Of a stretch of 34,401 nucleotides of DNA, positions 1 to 9,121 are shown one piece after another. Every line of letters starts with the position of its first letter. The first letter of the stretch is position 1. The position numbers were made by a program, and so were the translations under genes. The DNA comes from an uncultured Acidobacteriia bacterium. GTDB lineage: Bacteria; Acidobacteriota; Terriglobia; Bryobacterales; Bryobacteraceae. The notes below the pieces were generated by a model. That model was not told where the DNA came from and searched no databases. It saw only the letters and a list, made by a program, of their open reading frames with translations. Location: NCBI GenBank assembly GCA_903825445.1, contig CAIKAS010000113.1:1-34401 (forward strand), read 5' to 3'.

Positions 1-912
1 CAGATAGGCGGTGATGTCGTGCATGTTCTTGTTGTCCGGATCGTCCATGACGAGCATCATCTTCTTGTGCGCCTCTTGCGGATCCTTAACATCCACCTTC
101 GGAACACCGTTGTCCCGCACGAGCGATTTGCGCGTGCCATCGGCGAGAGTGATGATCACAAGGAAATCGTCCTTGCGCACCAGACGCCCTTCGAGCGTCT
201 GACCATTGGCGAGAGTAACCGTCGCCTGCTGCCCACCAGCACCGCCGCGGCCGCCGCGCCCTCCCCCTCCGGCGCTTCCCGATACCCAGTTGTTCTGCAA
301 CGTTTTGGGGTCGTCGTACTTCGAGCCAATGCCCTTCAGGTCGCCCGTGATGGAGTGGCAGGTGGAGCAAAGCTTGCCGAACGCCATTTCGCCCGCTTTC
401 GGGTCGCCAACCAGAACGTTATACGTCAGGCCCACCGGATTGCGTCCGGGAGGGCTGCCCTGAGCGCCCATCGTCGCCTGGATGCTGTGGATGTAATCGG
501 AAATCGCCAGCGTGTCGGTCTGCGGCAAATTGACCACAGGCGTATGTTTCGCGAGACTGGCAGCCACCAGTTCGCCCTGTTGGTCGCTGAATGTCGTGGT
601 GGAGCGCAGCAGATTGGGACCGTGCTTGTCCAAAACCCCGCGCAGATCCGGAGCGTGGCAGGATGCGCAATTGGCGTCGTAGAGCGACTTGCCGCGCGCC
701 AGTGCGTCGGCGGAAGGCAGCGCTCGCGTGTACTGCGGGAAACCACTGGTCCGCTGGCCGGGGGCAACAACGCCGCGTCCGCCACCACCTCCGCGTGCGG
801 CTCGTCCGCCGCCCGATGCACCGGCCGCGCCACCCTGACCCTGCGCCATCAGCGGGGCAATCAGCGTTCCGATGCCAACCGCCGCGATCATTAATGTAAT
901 CCTCTTGCCCAT
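1..912 (-). CDS. exported di-haem c-type cytochrome, C-terminus cut by window edge
   Basis: The reading frame is open from the ATG at 912 to the first base of the window, so 304 codons are seen and the C-terminus is missing. The N-terminus (residues 1-25) is a signal peptide. A Gly/Arg-rich linker follows at about residues 28-55. Two covalent haem motifs are visible, CASCH at residues 82-86 and CSTCH at 182-186, followed by a second RGG-rich segment and a small beta-rich insert beginning VTLANGQTLEG. The Met residues near the visible end (MMLVMDD and NMHD) could supply an axial haem ligand. GGAG precedes the start at good spacing. It is probably a periplasmic electron acceptor, for example for a PQQ dehydrogenase beyond the left edge; that partner is inference. 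The long ORF on the plus strand here is antisense shadow. Confidence 0.85.
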   Translation of the reverse strand, partial: MGKRITLMIAAVGIGTLIAPLMAQGQGGAAGASGGGRAARGGGGGRGVVAPGQRTSGFPQYTRALPSADALARGKSLYDANCASCHAPDLRGVLDKHGPNLLRSTTTFSDQQGELVAASLAKHTPVVNLPQTDTLAISDYIHSIQATMGAQGSPPGRNPVGLTYNVLVGDPKAGEMAFGKLCSTCHSITGDLKGIGSKYDDPKTLQNNWVSGSAGGGGRGGRGGAGGQQATVTLANGQTLEGRLVRKDDFLVIITLADGTRKSLVRDNGVPKVDVKDPQEAHKKMMLVMDDPDNKNMHDITAYL

Positions 913-943
913 TGATACTCCTCGGTGGGAATCACCCTTGGCG

Positions 944-973
944 ATTATATTGCACGCTCCGCGACAGAGACAA
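944..973 (-). promoter_or_regulatory. candidate sigma-70 promoter of the cytochrome c gene
   Basis: On the minus strand TTGTCT (968-973) is followed after 18 bp by a perfect TATAAT (944-949). The predicted transcription start lies about 25 nt before the ATG at 912, leaving room for the GGAG ribosome binding site. The rest of the 913-1241 gap between the divergent cytochrome and VWFA genes shows no gene and no strong repeat. Confidence 0.5.
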
Positions 974-1241
974 GGTTATGGCCCCACGAGAATGAGACGA
1001 TTCGCACTGGCGCAACGGACGCGCATTCCGGCGCTGCATCTCCCGTCTTGCGGCGGCGCCCCGCTATCGGAGATTTTGATGTACCTTTGGGACATCGGGT
1101 TTTTCACGGGGCGATCCGCTACCGGCCCGTACATTTCAGAAAATGCATCGCGGTCTCATTTCTCGTCCCGGCGTGGAGCCAATACCCCGCAGCACAGCTG
1201 GCGGATCGCTACTCTGCCTAAGAACGGGTTGCGTGGCATTG

Positions 1242-3206
1242 ATGAGGCTGGCGGTTCCGTTTCTTTTTCTCGGGTTGCCGCTCTTACCGCAAACGGAGGA
1301 CCCCGTCATTCGCGTCGATGTCGATCTGCGCCAGGTCGATTTCGTCGTCACCGACGCAAAGGGCCAGCATGTTAACGATCTGCGGCCCGAGGACTTCCTT
1401 TTACTCGAAGACGGAAAACCGCAGAAGCTCACCAACTTTTCCTGGATTGAAGTGACGCCACCTCCGACCGGCGCAAGACTGAAGGCCCTCCAGGAGCGGC
1501 CGACGCTTTGGGAGAAATACACCGGCGTAGTCAGTTTCAAAAAAACACCCGGCAACGATATTCTTGCCGCTCCGGTGGCAAATCCGCACAAAGAAGAAAT
1601 CCGCCGCACAATTGTTTTCGTCATCAACGACACTTCGGTGCCGGTAATGGATCGCGTGCGCAAGTTCATCGATGAGCAGGTAGCGCCGGGCGACATGATT
1701 TCGGTGAGGTCGACCAGGCGCTCCGTTGTTCCCGGGCCGGGTGGAACGGCGACGATCCGCGATTCCATGGGGATCTTCCAGGAGTTCACTAATGACAAAC
1801 GCCAACTGGATGCGGCGACAGAGCGCGTTCCCCGCACCTGCGATTTCCTCAACCAGTGCGTTACGGATGTACCTGGCGCCCTGATAGCGGCGATTCAGAG
1901 TCTCGGCAATGTGCCGGGACGCAAAGCCGTCGTGTTCGTCGGAGGCTATCGGGGGCCCGTTAATAACGTTGTCAACATGGCGAACAGGGCTGGCGTAGTC
2001 ATCAATGTGCTCAATCCCGCGGGAACCCCGATGAATCCCATGGAGGAAGGATTCCCCGGGGCGGAGCCCGCTGTCGATTTAGCCAAATACACCGGAGGCC
2101 GCTGGCTGCTAACCGAACCCGGATTCGCTATGACTGCCGACCTCAATGAAGTTATGGAAGATCTGAGCGGCTATTACCTGCTGGGCTATCATCCCGCGAG
2201 CCAGGATACCGATCGCGCTCCGGGAAAGACTGCACGACCCAAAATCGAAATGAAAGTGCTGCGCGAAGGCTTGATCGTTCATGCCAGAAACGGGTATATC
2301 GGGGCACCCGATCTGGTTACCAAAACGACGCCGCCAAAGGCAGGACGCGAGGAAGCACTGACAGATGCGATGTTCTCCGCCTTCACAGCCGACGGCATCC
2401 GGGTACACCTCGATCCTCTGTTTTTCGCGTCTCCGCTGGATCCGAAAACGGGGAAGCGCCACCCGATCGTACGCGCCGTTCTGGACATCGATGGCCGCGA
2501 CCTGACCTACACTGAACTGGAGGATGGCGGCAGGAAAATGGTATTGGATGTCGCGCTGGCCGTGTTCAATGTGGATGGCACACAGGCCGGAGCGAAGAAC
2601 CAAACGTTTACCGTCATCGTGCCACGCGAGAAGGTGGCGAAGTTCGCGACATTCGCAAAGCTGAGCCCGCAATACCACGTGGACATCCCATTGTCGAAAC
2701 CCGGGCCATATCAGGTACGGACGGCGGTGCGCGATGGGGCTTCCCGCGAAATCGGGTCGTCTTACGCGTTCCTGGAGATTCCGGACTTCAATCAGCGGAA
2801 GATCTCGCTCTCGAGTCTGATGTTGTCGCTTCCCGCGGGAACGGCCTCCGTGCCGTCTCTCCGGCCAGAGTGGAACGAATTCGCACCGGGAAATTCCGTT
2901 CAGTTCCAGAGCGAAGTCTTCGGCCTCAGGACACCGGGGAAACCGCCCGTGCCGCCGGACGTCGATGCGGAAGTGCGGCTGTATCGCGGGGGAGGGCCAG
3001 TGCTCGATATTCCAGCCTCTGCCGCCCGAATTGCGAACAATGGCAACCAGTCGTTTCTATCTGGCAGCGTGCAAATTCCGAACGATCTGCCCGCCGGCAA
3101 TTACGCTATGGAAGTCATAGCGTACGATCGACTGGCACCGCCGAAGGCGCAAACCGCCATCCAGTGGATCGATTTGACGGTCTTGCGTCCGGAAATCGCC
3201 CGCTAG
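1242..3206 (+). CDS. secreted VWFA-related acidobacterial domain protein
   Basis: This 654-residue protein fits the VWFA-related domain family expanded in Acidobacteriota. The start at 1242 is chosen because it begins directly with a signal peptide (MRLAVPFLFLGLPLLPQ); an upstream in-frame ATG at 1143 would place 33 unlikely residues before it, and no strong ribosome binding site decides the matter. After the signal come the family's beta-rich opening (VDLRQVDFVVTDAKGQ, then a PEDF-like segment), a VWA-like core at about residues 130-340 ending in SGYYLLGYHPA, and a long C-terminal beta-rich region with an Ig-like look. The metal-site motif is degenerate: NDTSVP stands where DxSxS is expected. 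The role is unknown; binding or adhesion at the cell surface is only a family-level guess. A second family member lies at 26185-27699. Confidence 0.85.
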   Translation: MRLAVPFLFLGLPLLPQTEDPVIRVDVDLRQVDFVVTDAKGQHVNDLRPEDFLLLEDGKPQKLTNFSWIEVTPPPTGARLKALQERPTLWEKYTGVVSFKKTPGNDILAAPVANPHKEEIRRTIVFVINDTSVPVMDRVRKFIDEQVAPGDMISVRSTRRSVVPGPGGTATIRDSMGIFQEFTNDKRQLDAATERVPRTCDFLNQCVTDVPGALIAAIQSLGNVPGRKAVVFVGGYRGPVNNVVNMANRAGVVINVLNPAGTPMNPMEEGFPGAEPAVDLAKYTGGRWLLTEPGFAMTADLNEVMEDLSGYYLLGYHPASQDTDRAPGKTARPKIEMKVLREGLIVHARNGYIGAPDLVTKTTPPKAGREEALTDAMFSAFTADGIRVHLDPLFFASPLDPKTGKRHPIVRAVLDIDGRDLTYTELEDGGRKMVLDVALAVFNVDGTQAGAKNQTFTVIVPREKVAKFATFAKLSPQYHVDIPLSKPGPYQVRTAVRDGASREIGSSYAFLEIPDFNQRKISLSSLMLSLPAGTASVPSLRPEWNEFAPGNSVQFQSEVFGLRTPGKPPVPPDVDAEVRLYRGGGPVLDIPASAARIANNGNQSFLSGSVQIPNDLPAGNYAMEVIAYDRLAPPKAQTAIQWIDLTVLRPEIAR

Positions 3207-3267
3207 TGGAATCGGCCTGTGGCGGGCATACCCCTGCTCCCTTGCGATAATCATTTGGAACTTCGAA

Positions 3268-4287
3268 ATGAAACCTCTCCAAATCGGTGTTATCGGTATC
3301 GACCATCGCCACATCTTTGGCATGCTTGGCGGCATGCTTGCCACGGGCGCGCTCTGCAAGGGCTGGTGGACTGAAGGAACGCCACCCACGCTTGCCGGGT
3401 TCGAAAAACGGTTCCCGGATATTCCGCGCAGCCAACAGGTGGAAGCCATCCTCGAAGATCCTGACATCGAGCTCATCCTGATCGCTGCCGTGCCATGCGA
3501 CCGCGCGGCACTTGCCATTCGTTGCATGGAGCACGGCAAAGACGTCATGCTCGATAAGCCCGGCTGCACCACTCTCGCCGATCTTGCACTCATCAGCGCC
3601 GCCGTGCAGCGGACCGGTCGCATCTGGTCCGTCGATTTCTCCGAACGCTTTGAGGTTCCCGCTGTTATCAAGGCGCTGGAGATGGTCGGGGCCGGTGAAA
3701 TCGGCCGCGTTGTTCAGACTATCGGCATCGGCCCGCACCGTCTGAACCGCGCTCTCCGCGCCGACTGGTTTTTCGACGACGCCCGCTATGGCGGTATCTT
3801 AACCGACCTCGCGTCGCACCAGATCGATCAGTTTCTTCTTTTCACCGGCTCCACAGACGCGGAGATCGTGGCGGCCAGCGTCGGCAATTTTGCCAATCCC
3901 GGCGACCCCGGCCTGCAGGATTTCGGAGAAGTCCTTCTGCGCAGCCCGCACGCGCAGGGCTATATCAGGATCGACTGGTACACGCCCGATGCGCTTCCCA
4001 ACTGGGGCGACGGGCGCTTTATGATTCTCGGCACCGAAGGTTATATCGAGTTGCGCAAGTACGTCGATATCAGTGGCCGCGACGGTACCGACCATTTATT
4101 CCTGGTCAATAAGGCCCGTAACGAGTACATCCATTGCGCGGATATTCCGCTTACCTATTTCGAAGCTCTGTCGGCGGACGTGAGGAATCGAACGGCTACG
4201 GCCATGACCTTCACACATGCCGCCAAGGTCACCGAACTTGCTATTACAGCGCAAAGAGTAGCCGTGCGGCGGGGAAATCTGGCCTGA
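3268..4287 (+). CDS. Gfo/Idh/MocA family NAD(P)-dependent oxidoreductase
   Basis: The 339-residue protein opens with a Rossmann nucleotide-binding strand (IGVIGIDHRH, residues 5-14) and carries the family's EKP-type motif as DKPG in MLDKPGCTTLAD near residue 95, with the conserved Lys. The C-terminal half is the usual alpha/beta substrate domain, with SHQIDQFL matching the helix that carries the catalytic His in relatives. There is no signal peptide, so it is cytoplasmic. The substrate is probably a sugar or polyol but cannot be read from sequence. It follows the VWFA gene by 61 bp and precedes the esterase by 29 bp, so co-transcription with the esterase is likely. GGAA lies upstream of the start. 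Confidence 0.9.
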   Translation: MKPLQIGVIGIDHRHIFGMLGGMLATGALCKGWWTEGTPPTLAGFEKRFPDIPRSQQVEAILEDPDIELILIAAVPCDRAALAIRCMEHGKDVMLDKPGCTTLADLALISAAVQRTGRIWSVDFSERFEVPAVIKALEMVGAGEIGRVVQTIGIGPHRLNRALRADWFFDDARYGGILTDLASHQIDQFLLFTGSTDAEIVAASVGNFANPGDPGLQDFGEVLLRSPHAQGYIRIDWYTPDALPNWGDGRFMILGTEGYIELRKYVDISGRDGTDHLFLVNKARNEYIHCADIPLTYFEALSADVRNRTATAMTFTHAAKVTELAITAQRVAVRRGNLA

Positions 4288-4316
4288 GAAAAATCGGGGT
4301 AGCTGGGAACGGGAGT

Positions 4317-5654
4317 ATGATGTTCAAAGCGGTCTTAAAAAAGAGAGTCTCCATCGTCATGTCAAAATCCTTGCTTTGTGCCCCACTTGTTGGGCTCCTG
4401 TTATTACCCCTCGCGTTCGGGCAGCCGGCAGCACCCGCAGGCGGATCCGGCGGTCGCGGAGGCCGTGGCGGTGGACCTGCGTTCGGCAGCGGCTTTCAGG
4501 CGCTCCGCTCTCCGCAGGTGATGACCGATGGCCGCGTCACATTCCGTTACCGCGGACCGAACGCCAAAGCAGTGATCCTGGTTCCCGAACCCGGTGACCG
4601 CGTCCCCATGGTGAAAGGCGATGACGGTGTCTGGTCTGTAACCATCGGCCCGTTGCAGCCTGACGTCTACGCATACAGCTTCACAGTGGATGGAGTCGGC
4701 ATGCCCGATCCATCGAGCGGGGCCGTGATGAAGACCGGCCGCCCTAACGCAGCTGGCGAACTGGGTGCGTCGGGCAATTGGCAGAGCCAGTTTCTCGTGC
4801 CAGGTAATCCGGCGCAGCCCTGGGAACTTACCAACATTCCGCACGGCGCATTGGCGCACGTCACCTTCTACTCCAAGGCGATGGAAGCCTACCGCGACTA
4901 CTACGTCTACACGCCACCTGCTTACGACGCCAAGCGCGGACGCCGCTATCCTGTGCTCTACCTCCATCACGGCGCAGGCGAGAATGCGGCTGGCTGGTCC
5001 GATATCGGCAAGGCAAATCTCATCATGGATTCACTGATTGCCGCAGGCAAAGCGAAAGAAATGATCGTCGTGATGCCTCTCGGCCATCCCGCGCAGCCAT
5101 TGCCCGCAGTTACCGATCCAAATGCACCTCCACCCGCCAATGAGTTTGGCGGACGTGGCGGCGGCGGTGGCGGACGCGGAGGTGGCGGTGGCGGTCGCGG
5201 CGGCTCGGGTGCAGGTCAGCCCGCCGTGACACCCTATTTCACCTCGCTGCTGACGGAGATCATGCCGCAAGTGGAGAAGAACTACAACGCGGGCAACACG
5301 AAAGCGACGCGCGCCATTGCAGGGCTTTCGATGGGCGGCGGCCAGACGATGCAGATCTCGCTGTTGCACCCTGAACTGTTCAATTATGTTGGTATGTTTT
5401 CTCCGGCAGTTGGCGGCGGTCGCGGTGGCGGCACAACGCTTCCGGCGGCATTAACCCCGACCTGGGCGAAGCAATTCAAGCTGTTCTGGGTTGCCTGCGG
5501 TAGCGAAGATACGCTGGTTGGCCCGGCTGTGGTGGCGTTCAAAGCCGCGCTCAAGCAGAACAATGTGCCGTTCACCGATATCGTGACGCCTGGCACCCAC
5601 TCTTATACCGTGTGGAAGCGGAACCTGGCCGCGTTCGCCCCGCTGCTGTTTTAG
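4317..5654 (+). CDS. exported esterase (esterase D/PF00756-type) with N-terminal Ig-like domain and RGG-rich insert
   Basis: A 445-residue exported hydrolase. A signal peptide ends near LLLLPLAFGQ. A Gly/Arg-rich linker follows, then a CBM48/E-set-like beta domain (about residues 65-150), as found in feruloyl and acetylxylan esterases, then an alpha/beta hydrolase. The nucleophile sits in GLSMGG (Ser338). His428 in PGTHSY is the likely catalytic His, and GSED around residue 400 may give the acid. A low-complexity GGRGGGGGG insert (4140s codons aside, about bases 5145-5215) interrupts the hydrolase domain between its first strands and the nucleophile elbow. GGGA/GGGAG precede the ATG at 4317; ATG 4359 is an alternative that gives a more compact signal peptide. 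It probably removes acyl groups from plant polysaccharide in the periplasm or outside the cell. Confidence 0.87.
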   Translation: MMFKAVLKKRVSIVMSKSLLCAPLVGLLLLPLAFGQPAAPAGGSGGRGGRGGGPAFGSGFQALRSPQVMTDGRVTFRYRGPNAKAVILVPEPGDRVPMVKGDDGVWSVTIGPLQPDVYAYSFTVDGVGMPDPSSGAVMKTGRPNAAGELGASGNWQSQFLVPGNPAQPWELTNIPHGALAHVTFYSKAMEAYRDYYVYTPPAYDAKRGRRYPVLYLHHGAGENAAGWSDIGKANLIMDSLIAAGKAKEMIVVMPLGHPAQPLPAVTDPNAPPPANEFGGRGGGGGGRGGGGGGRGGSGAGQPAVTPYFTSLLTEIMPQVEKNYNAGNTKATRAIAGLSMGGGQTMQISLLHPELFNYVGMFSPAVGGGRGGGTTLPAALTPTWAKQFKLFWVACGSEDTLVGPAVVAFKAALKQNNVPFTDIVTPGTHSYTVWKRNLAAFAPLLF

Positions 5655-5669
5655 TAAGCGCGCCCGATC

Positions 5670-6119
5670 TTAGTTGCCGCGTTTCTTCCTGCGCTCCGCA
5701 GCCGTGGAATACCCCCGACTGCGGTCAATATCCTGAACGTGGACCGTCGCGGAGCCCAGGCCCGGGAGGCCCGCGGCAAATTCGTCCATCACGTTACCGA
5801 GCACTTCAGCGGCACGGCTGCGGACCTCCGCCGTACGTCCCGGCGTGTCATTCCCCACGGCCAAAGTCACGTGCAGGAAACCTTTCGAAGCATCGCCGCC
5901 AACGCCCGCGCTATGAACCGGAATAATGGCGTGCTTGAGGTTACCGAGATTGATCATCGGCACCTCGGGCGGAGTCTTTTCGGTCGCGGGATTCTCCATT
6001 CGAAGGTCCGTCACGGTTTGGAGCAGCACTCCCAGCAACTTCCTGGCATCGAAGTCAGTTGCAATCCGGAAATCTTCGCTCAACCACTCCACGGGAACTT
6101 CCAATCGAAGGTGCGGCAC
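5670..6119 (-). CDS. 5-carboxymethyl-2-hydroxymuconate isomerase-like tautomerase
   Basis: The 149-residue protein begins MPHLRLE with a GTG start, matching the CHMI (HpaF) family, where the Pro after the initiator Met is the catalytic base. This fixes the start. The repeated beta-alpha-beta layout and the segments around VPVHSAGVGGDASKGFLHVTLAVGNDTPGR match the family, in which subunits form a trimer. It is about 20 residues longer than the E. coli enzyme, mainly a Lys/Arg-rich tail. No other homoprotocatechuate pathway gene (hpaBCDEGH) is nearby, so the physiological substrate is open. It converges on the esterase with a 15-bp gap and diverges from maeB. Confidence 0.8.
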   Translation of the reverse strand: MPHLRLEVPVEWLSEDFRIATDFDARKLLGVLLQTVTDLRMENPATEKTPPEVPMINLGNLKHAIIPVHSAGVGGDASKGFLHVTLAVGNDTPGRTAEVRSRAAEVLGNVMDEFAAGLPGLGSATVHVQDIDRSRGYSTAAERRKKRGN

Positions 6120-6357
6120 GCCGGACTATTTCGTCTCCTGTTGCGATGACATCACTTCTGATCTTAGATCCCGACCCAGCCGCGAAAGGCCGTGATCTGA
6201 TCGGCGGTGCTCTAATCAAGATATACGAGCGGAAAACATCCCCCATGGTACGGATAAATTACGTCACGCCAGGATCCCTCGAAGCAATACCTGCACCCCG
6301 GTCCGGTTTTTTCTTTTCTGAAAATGAGTAAATCGACAGAATCTCGAGGTGTTACCT
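6120..6357. other. divergent intergenic region between the CHMI-like gene and maeB
   Basis: This 238-bp gap must hold the promoters of both divergent genes. Weak -10-like hexamers are present (for example TAGATC near 6163 and TATACG near 6223) but none has a convincing -35 partner. I see no strong dyad or repeat. Confidence 0.3.
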
Positions 6358-8640
6358 GTGATACGCGACGAAGATGCTCTGGAGTACCATTCATCCTTTC
6401 CAGCGGGGAAAATAGCTGTCAGTTCGACAAAACCGTGCCTGACCCAGCGTGACCTCAGCCTGGCCTACACGCCCGGAGTAGCTGCGCCGTGTCTCGAAAT
6501 ACACCGCGATCCCGAACTAGTCTACAAGTACACCGGGAAGGCCAATCTGGTTGCCGTCATCTCCAACGGTACTGCCGTTCTTGGATTAGGCAACCTGGGC
6601 GCCGCCGCCAGCAAACCCGTTATGGAAGGCAAGGCCGTACTCTTCAAGCGCTTTGCCGATATCGACGTTTTCGACATCGAACTGGGAAGCACCGATCCGA
6701 AGGAAATTATTCGGGCATGCCAGCTTCTGGAGCCCACTTTCGGCGGCATCAATCTGGAGGACATTAAAGCTCCCGAATGCTTCGAGATCGAGCAGGAACT
6801 GCGACGGACCATGGGGATCCCCGTGTTTCACGACGATCAACACGGCACCGCAATCATCTCGGGCGCAGCACTTCTGAACGCCGTGGAGATTGCGGGCAAG
6901 AAAATCGATCAGCTTCGCGTGGTGGTCAACGGCGCCGGTGCAAGCGCCATTGCGTGCGCCGAACATTACGTCAGGCTCGGCGTCCGGCGCGAGAACATCA
7001 CGATGTGCGACACCAACGGCGTCATTTCCGTGGGACGAACAGCGGGTATGAATCAGTACAAGGCGCGCTTCGCCGTGAAAACCGACGCCGTAACCCTGAT
7101 TGATGCTTTACGCGGCGCGGATGCGTTCTTTGGATTCTCGGTGGCGGATTGCGTGACGCCGGCCATGCTGGCCGGCATGAATTCGAATCCCATTGTTTTC
7201 GCGCTGGCGAATCCCAATCCCGAAATTGCGTGGGAGGTCGCCCATGAAGCGCGCCCCGACATCATCATGGGAACGGGGCGATCAGACCTGCCGAATCAAA
7301 TCAACAACGTACTGGGTTTTCCGTCCATCTTTCGCGGCGCCCTGGATGTGCGAGCCACCACCATCAACGATGCAATGATGCTGGCCGCTACCCGTGCGCT
7401 GGCCGACCTAGCCAGGGAAGATGTCCCTGAATCGGTTTGTCGGATCTACGGCGTAGAGCATCTCGAGTTCGGCCGGCACTACATCATCCCGAAGCCGTTT
7501 GATACGCGCGTCGTGATTCGTGAATCCACTGCCGTTGCCCAGGCGGCCATGGAAACAGGTGTTGCGCGAATTCAGGTTAACCTCAATGAGTACAGGGAGA
7601 GTCTGGAAAGACGTCTGGGCACTTCACCTGGAGTGATGCGGACCGTGATTCGAAAGGCTCGCTCCGAACCTCAGAAAGTCGTTTTCCCTGAGGGCGAGGA
7701 GGATAAGATCCTTCGCTCCGCGCAAATCCTGATCGATGAAGATATGGCGAGCCCGATCCTTTTGGGGCGAGAAGACCGCATTCGCGAACGAGCAGCGGTA
7801 TTGGGTCTCAAGCTTGAAGGAAGCCAGATCGTGGACCCGCAACTGTCGCCACGCATGCCGTTCTATATCGATGAGCTCTATACGAGGCGACAGCGCAAGG
7901 GTGTGACGCGTCGCGAGGCCGAGGAACTGCTGCACAATCCCGACATGTTCGGCGCGCTCATGGTGCATCTCAACGATGCGGGCGCCATGATTTGCGGGTT
8001 GACGCGCCATTACCCAGATGCGCTTCGGCCGGCTTTGCAGGTTATCCCGATGCAGCAGGGGATCGGCAAGGTGGCGGGCATGTACATCGTCGTCACACCG
8101 CGAGGCAAGCTCTTCTTCCTGGCCGATTGCACGGTCAACATCGACCCAAGCCCCGAGACGCTGGCGGAGATTGCAGCATGCGCCGCCACAGTGGCGCGCG
8201 AATTTGACGTGGAGCCTCGCGTCGCTTTCCTCTCTTTTTCGAATTTCGGGAGTAGCGCACATGCGGCTGCGGTCAAAGTGCGGAAGGCTGTTCAGATTGC
8301 GCGCGAGCGCTTCCCGGAAATTCCCATGGACGGCGAGATGCAGGCCGATACGGCAGTAGTTCGCGATATTATCAACGAGACATACCCTTTCAGTGCAGTA
8401 AAAGGCGATGCGAATATTTTGATATTTCCGAGCCTGGATGCGGGGAATATCGCATATAAGCTCTTGTCGCGGCTAGGCGGAGCGCAGGTGATTGGCCCCA
8501 TCCTGATGGGGCTGTCCAAACCCGTGCACATTCTGCAAAGGGGCGCCAGCGTCAACGACATCGTCAACGTGGCCGCAGTTGCGGCGGTCGAGGCGCAGCA
8601 AAACGTTTCCGGAAGAAAAGTGCCCAGGCTCGGCCGATGA
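6358..8640 (+). CDS. maeB: NADP-dependent malic enzyme fused to a phosphotransacetylase-like domain
   Basis: The 760-residue protein has the MaeB two-part structure. Residues 1-about 420 are the malic enzyme: YTPGVA with the catalytic Tyr, the [19 protein letters not shown] stretch including the catalytic Lys, HDDQHGTA, the dinucleotide fold NGAGASA, and NPNPE. From about residue 430 ([14 protein letters not shown]) runs a phosphotransacetylase-like domain, which in characterised MaeB proteins is regulatory, binding acetyl-CoA, rather than catalytic. It oxidatively decarboxylates malate to pyruvate, making NADPH. I chose GTG 6358 because GAGG (6346-6349) sits 8 nt before it; GTG 6349, three codons upstream, is the alternative. 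The last 168 bases are overlapped in antisense by the HTH gene. Confidence 0.93.
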   Translation: MIRDEDALEYHSSFPAGKIAVSSTKPCLTQRDLSLAYTPGVAAPCLEIHRDPELVYKYTGKANLVAVISNGTAVLGLGNLGAAASKPVMEGKAVLFKRFADIDVFDIELGSTDPKEIIRACQLLEPTFGGINLEDIKAPECFEIEQELRRTMGIPVFHDDQHGTAIISGAALLNAVEIAGKKIDQLRVVVNGAGASAIACAEHYVRLGVRRENITMCDTNGVISVGRTAGMNQYKARFAVKTDAVTLIDALRGADAFFGFSVADCVTPAMLAGMNSNPIVFALANPNPEIAWEVAHEARPDIIMGTGRSDLPNQINNVLGFPSIFRGALDVRATTINDAMMLAATRALADLAREDVPESVCRIYGVEHLEFGRHYIIPKPFDTRVVIRESTAVAQAAMETGVARIQVNLNEYRESLERRLGTSPGVMRTVIRKARSEPQKVVFPEGEEDKILRSAQILIDEDMASPILLGREDRIRERAAVLGLKLEGSQIVDPQLSPRMPFYIDELYTRRQRKGVTRREAEELLHNPDMFGALMVHLNDAGAMICGLTRHYPDALRPALQVIPMQQGIGKVAGMYIVVTPRGKLFFLADCTVNIDPSPETLAEIAACAATVAREFDVEPRVAFLSFSNFGSSAHAAAVKVRKAVQIARERFPEIPMDGEMQADTAVVRDIINETYPFSAVKGDANILIFPSLDAGNIAYKLLSRLGGAQVIGPILMGLSKPVHILQRGASVNDIVNVAAVAAVEAQQNVSGRKVPRLGR

Positions 8641-9033
8641 AGCGATTGTTGAGGAATCCGGTGGATCTGTAGTGCGCGTGAACGGAACACGCAGAACACT
8701 GCCGATGCCCTTATCCGAAGTACGTTGCTCCGTCTGGGGTGTCGCATCGTGGCTCGGCCACCATGGGCCACCCGGGATTTCCTGTATGTAACCGGCAGCT
8801 ATCGATGCCGCCCGCCAGTCCCTGGCTATCTGCCCGATCCGCTCATGAGACAGACAGTACCGGCGCCCAATCGCTTCAAACGACCAGCCGCGCACGAAAT
8901 ACAGGAGCGCCACGCGCCACTGCAAATCCGTCCGGGGTTGTCTGGGAAACACCGGGGCCTGCGCCGGGAAGCTCACCAGATTCCGCCTGACAGCATCCTG
9001 AAGCCGGCGATTGCCTAAATGCGACAGATCCAT
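8473..9033 (-). CDS. small HTH protein (sigma-70 region 4-like), C-terminus runs antisense into maeB
   Basis: The first ~88 residues (MDLSHLGNRRLQDAVRRN to AAGYIQEIP) look like a compact DNA-binding protein. LYFVRGWSFEAIGRRYCLSHERIGQIARDW resembles a sigma-70 region 4 / LuxR-type helix-turn-helix. The start at 9033 is well supported: AGGAGG lies 7 nt upstream. The natural protein may have ended near residue 90, because the rest (Pro/Ser/Thr-rich, then antisense to the last 168 bases of maeB) looks unlike folded protein, as if an original stop was lost. A 14-bp perfect hairpin lies just upstream of the ribosome binding site. It may be a small regulator, an anti-sigma or sigma-like fragment, or a decaying copy. 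The target is unknown. Confidence 0.55.
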   Translation of the reverse strand: MDLSHLGNRRLQDAVRRNLVSFPAQAPVFPRQPRTDLQWRVALLYFVRGWSFEAIGRRYCLSHERIGQIARDWRAASIAAGYIQEIPGGPWWPSHDATPQTEQRTSDKGIGSVLRVPFTRTTDPPDSSTIASSAEPGHFSSGNVLLRLDRRNCGHVDDVVDAGAPLQNVHGFGQPHQDGANHLRSA

Positions 9034-9055
9034 GGTGCCACCTCCTGATCGAAAC

Positions 9056-9090
9056 ATCGGACAGCACCGCCTATCTCGGTGCTGTCCGAT
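9056..9090. repeat. perfect 14-bp inverted repeat (hairpin, 7-nt loop)
   Basis: ATCGGACAGCACCG (9056-9069) and its exact reverse complement (9077-9090) flank a 7-nt loop. On the minus strand the hairpin lies 32 nt after the stop of the outer-membrane barrel gene and ends 22 nt before the ATG of the HTH gene. It could act as a terminator for the former, although no T-run follows, or as a leader structure controlling the HTH gene. Confidence 0.75.
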
Positions 9091-9121
9091 TGATACGTGC
9101 GATACTACTTACCTTCGACCC

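Noticed and set aside
19-894. 291-codon plus-strand open frame
   Set aside because: It is antisense to the cytochrome c gene, which has a signal peptide and two haem motifs in the other strand.
1143-1241. Upstream start for the first VWFA-related protein
   Set aside because: It would add 33 residues before a clear signal peptide.
5145-5215. GC-rich tandem-like repeat as a possible mobile or CRISPR-like element
   Set aside because: It is in frame and encodes the RGG-rich insert of the esterase, with no spacers or conserved repeat unit.
8650-8700. Possible terminator after maeB (GCGTG/CACGC stem)
   Set aside because: The stem is only 5 bp and no T-run follows.
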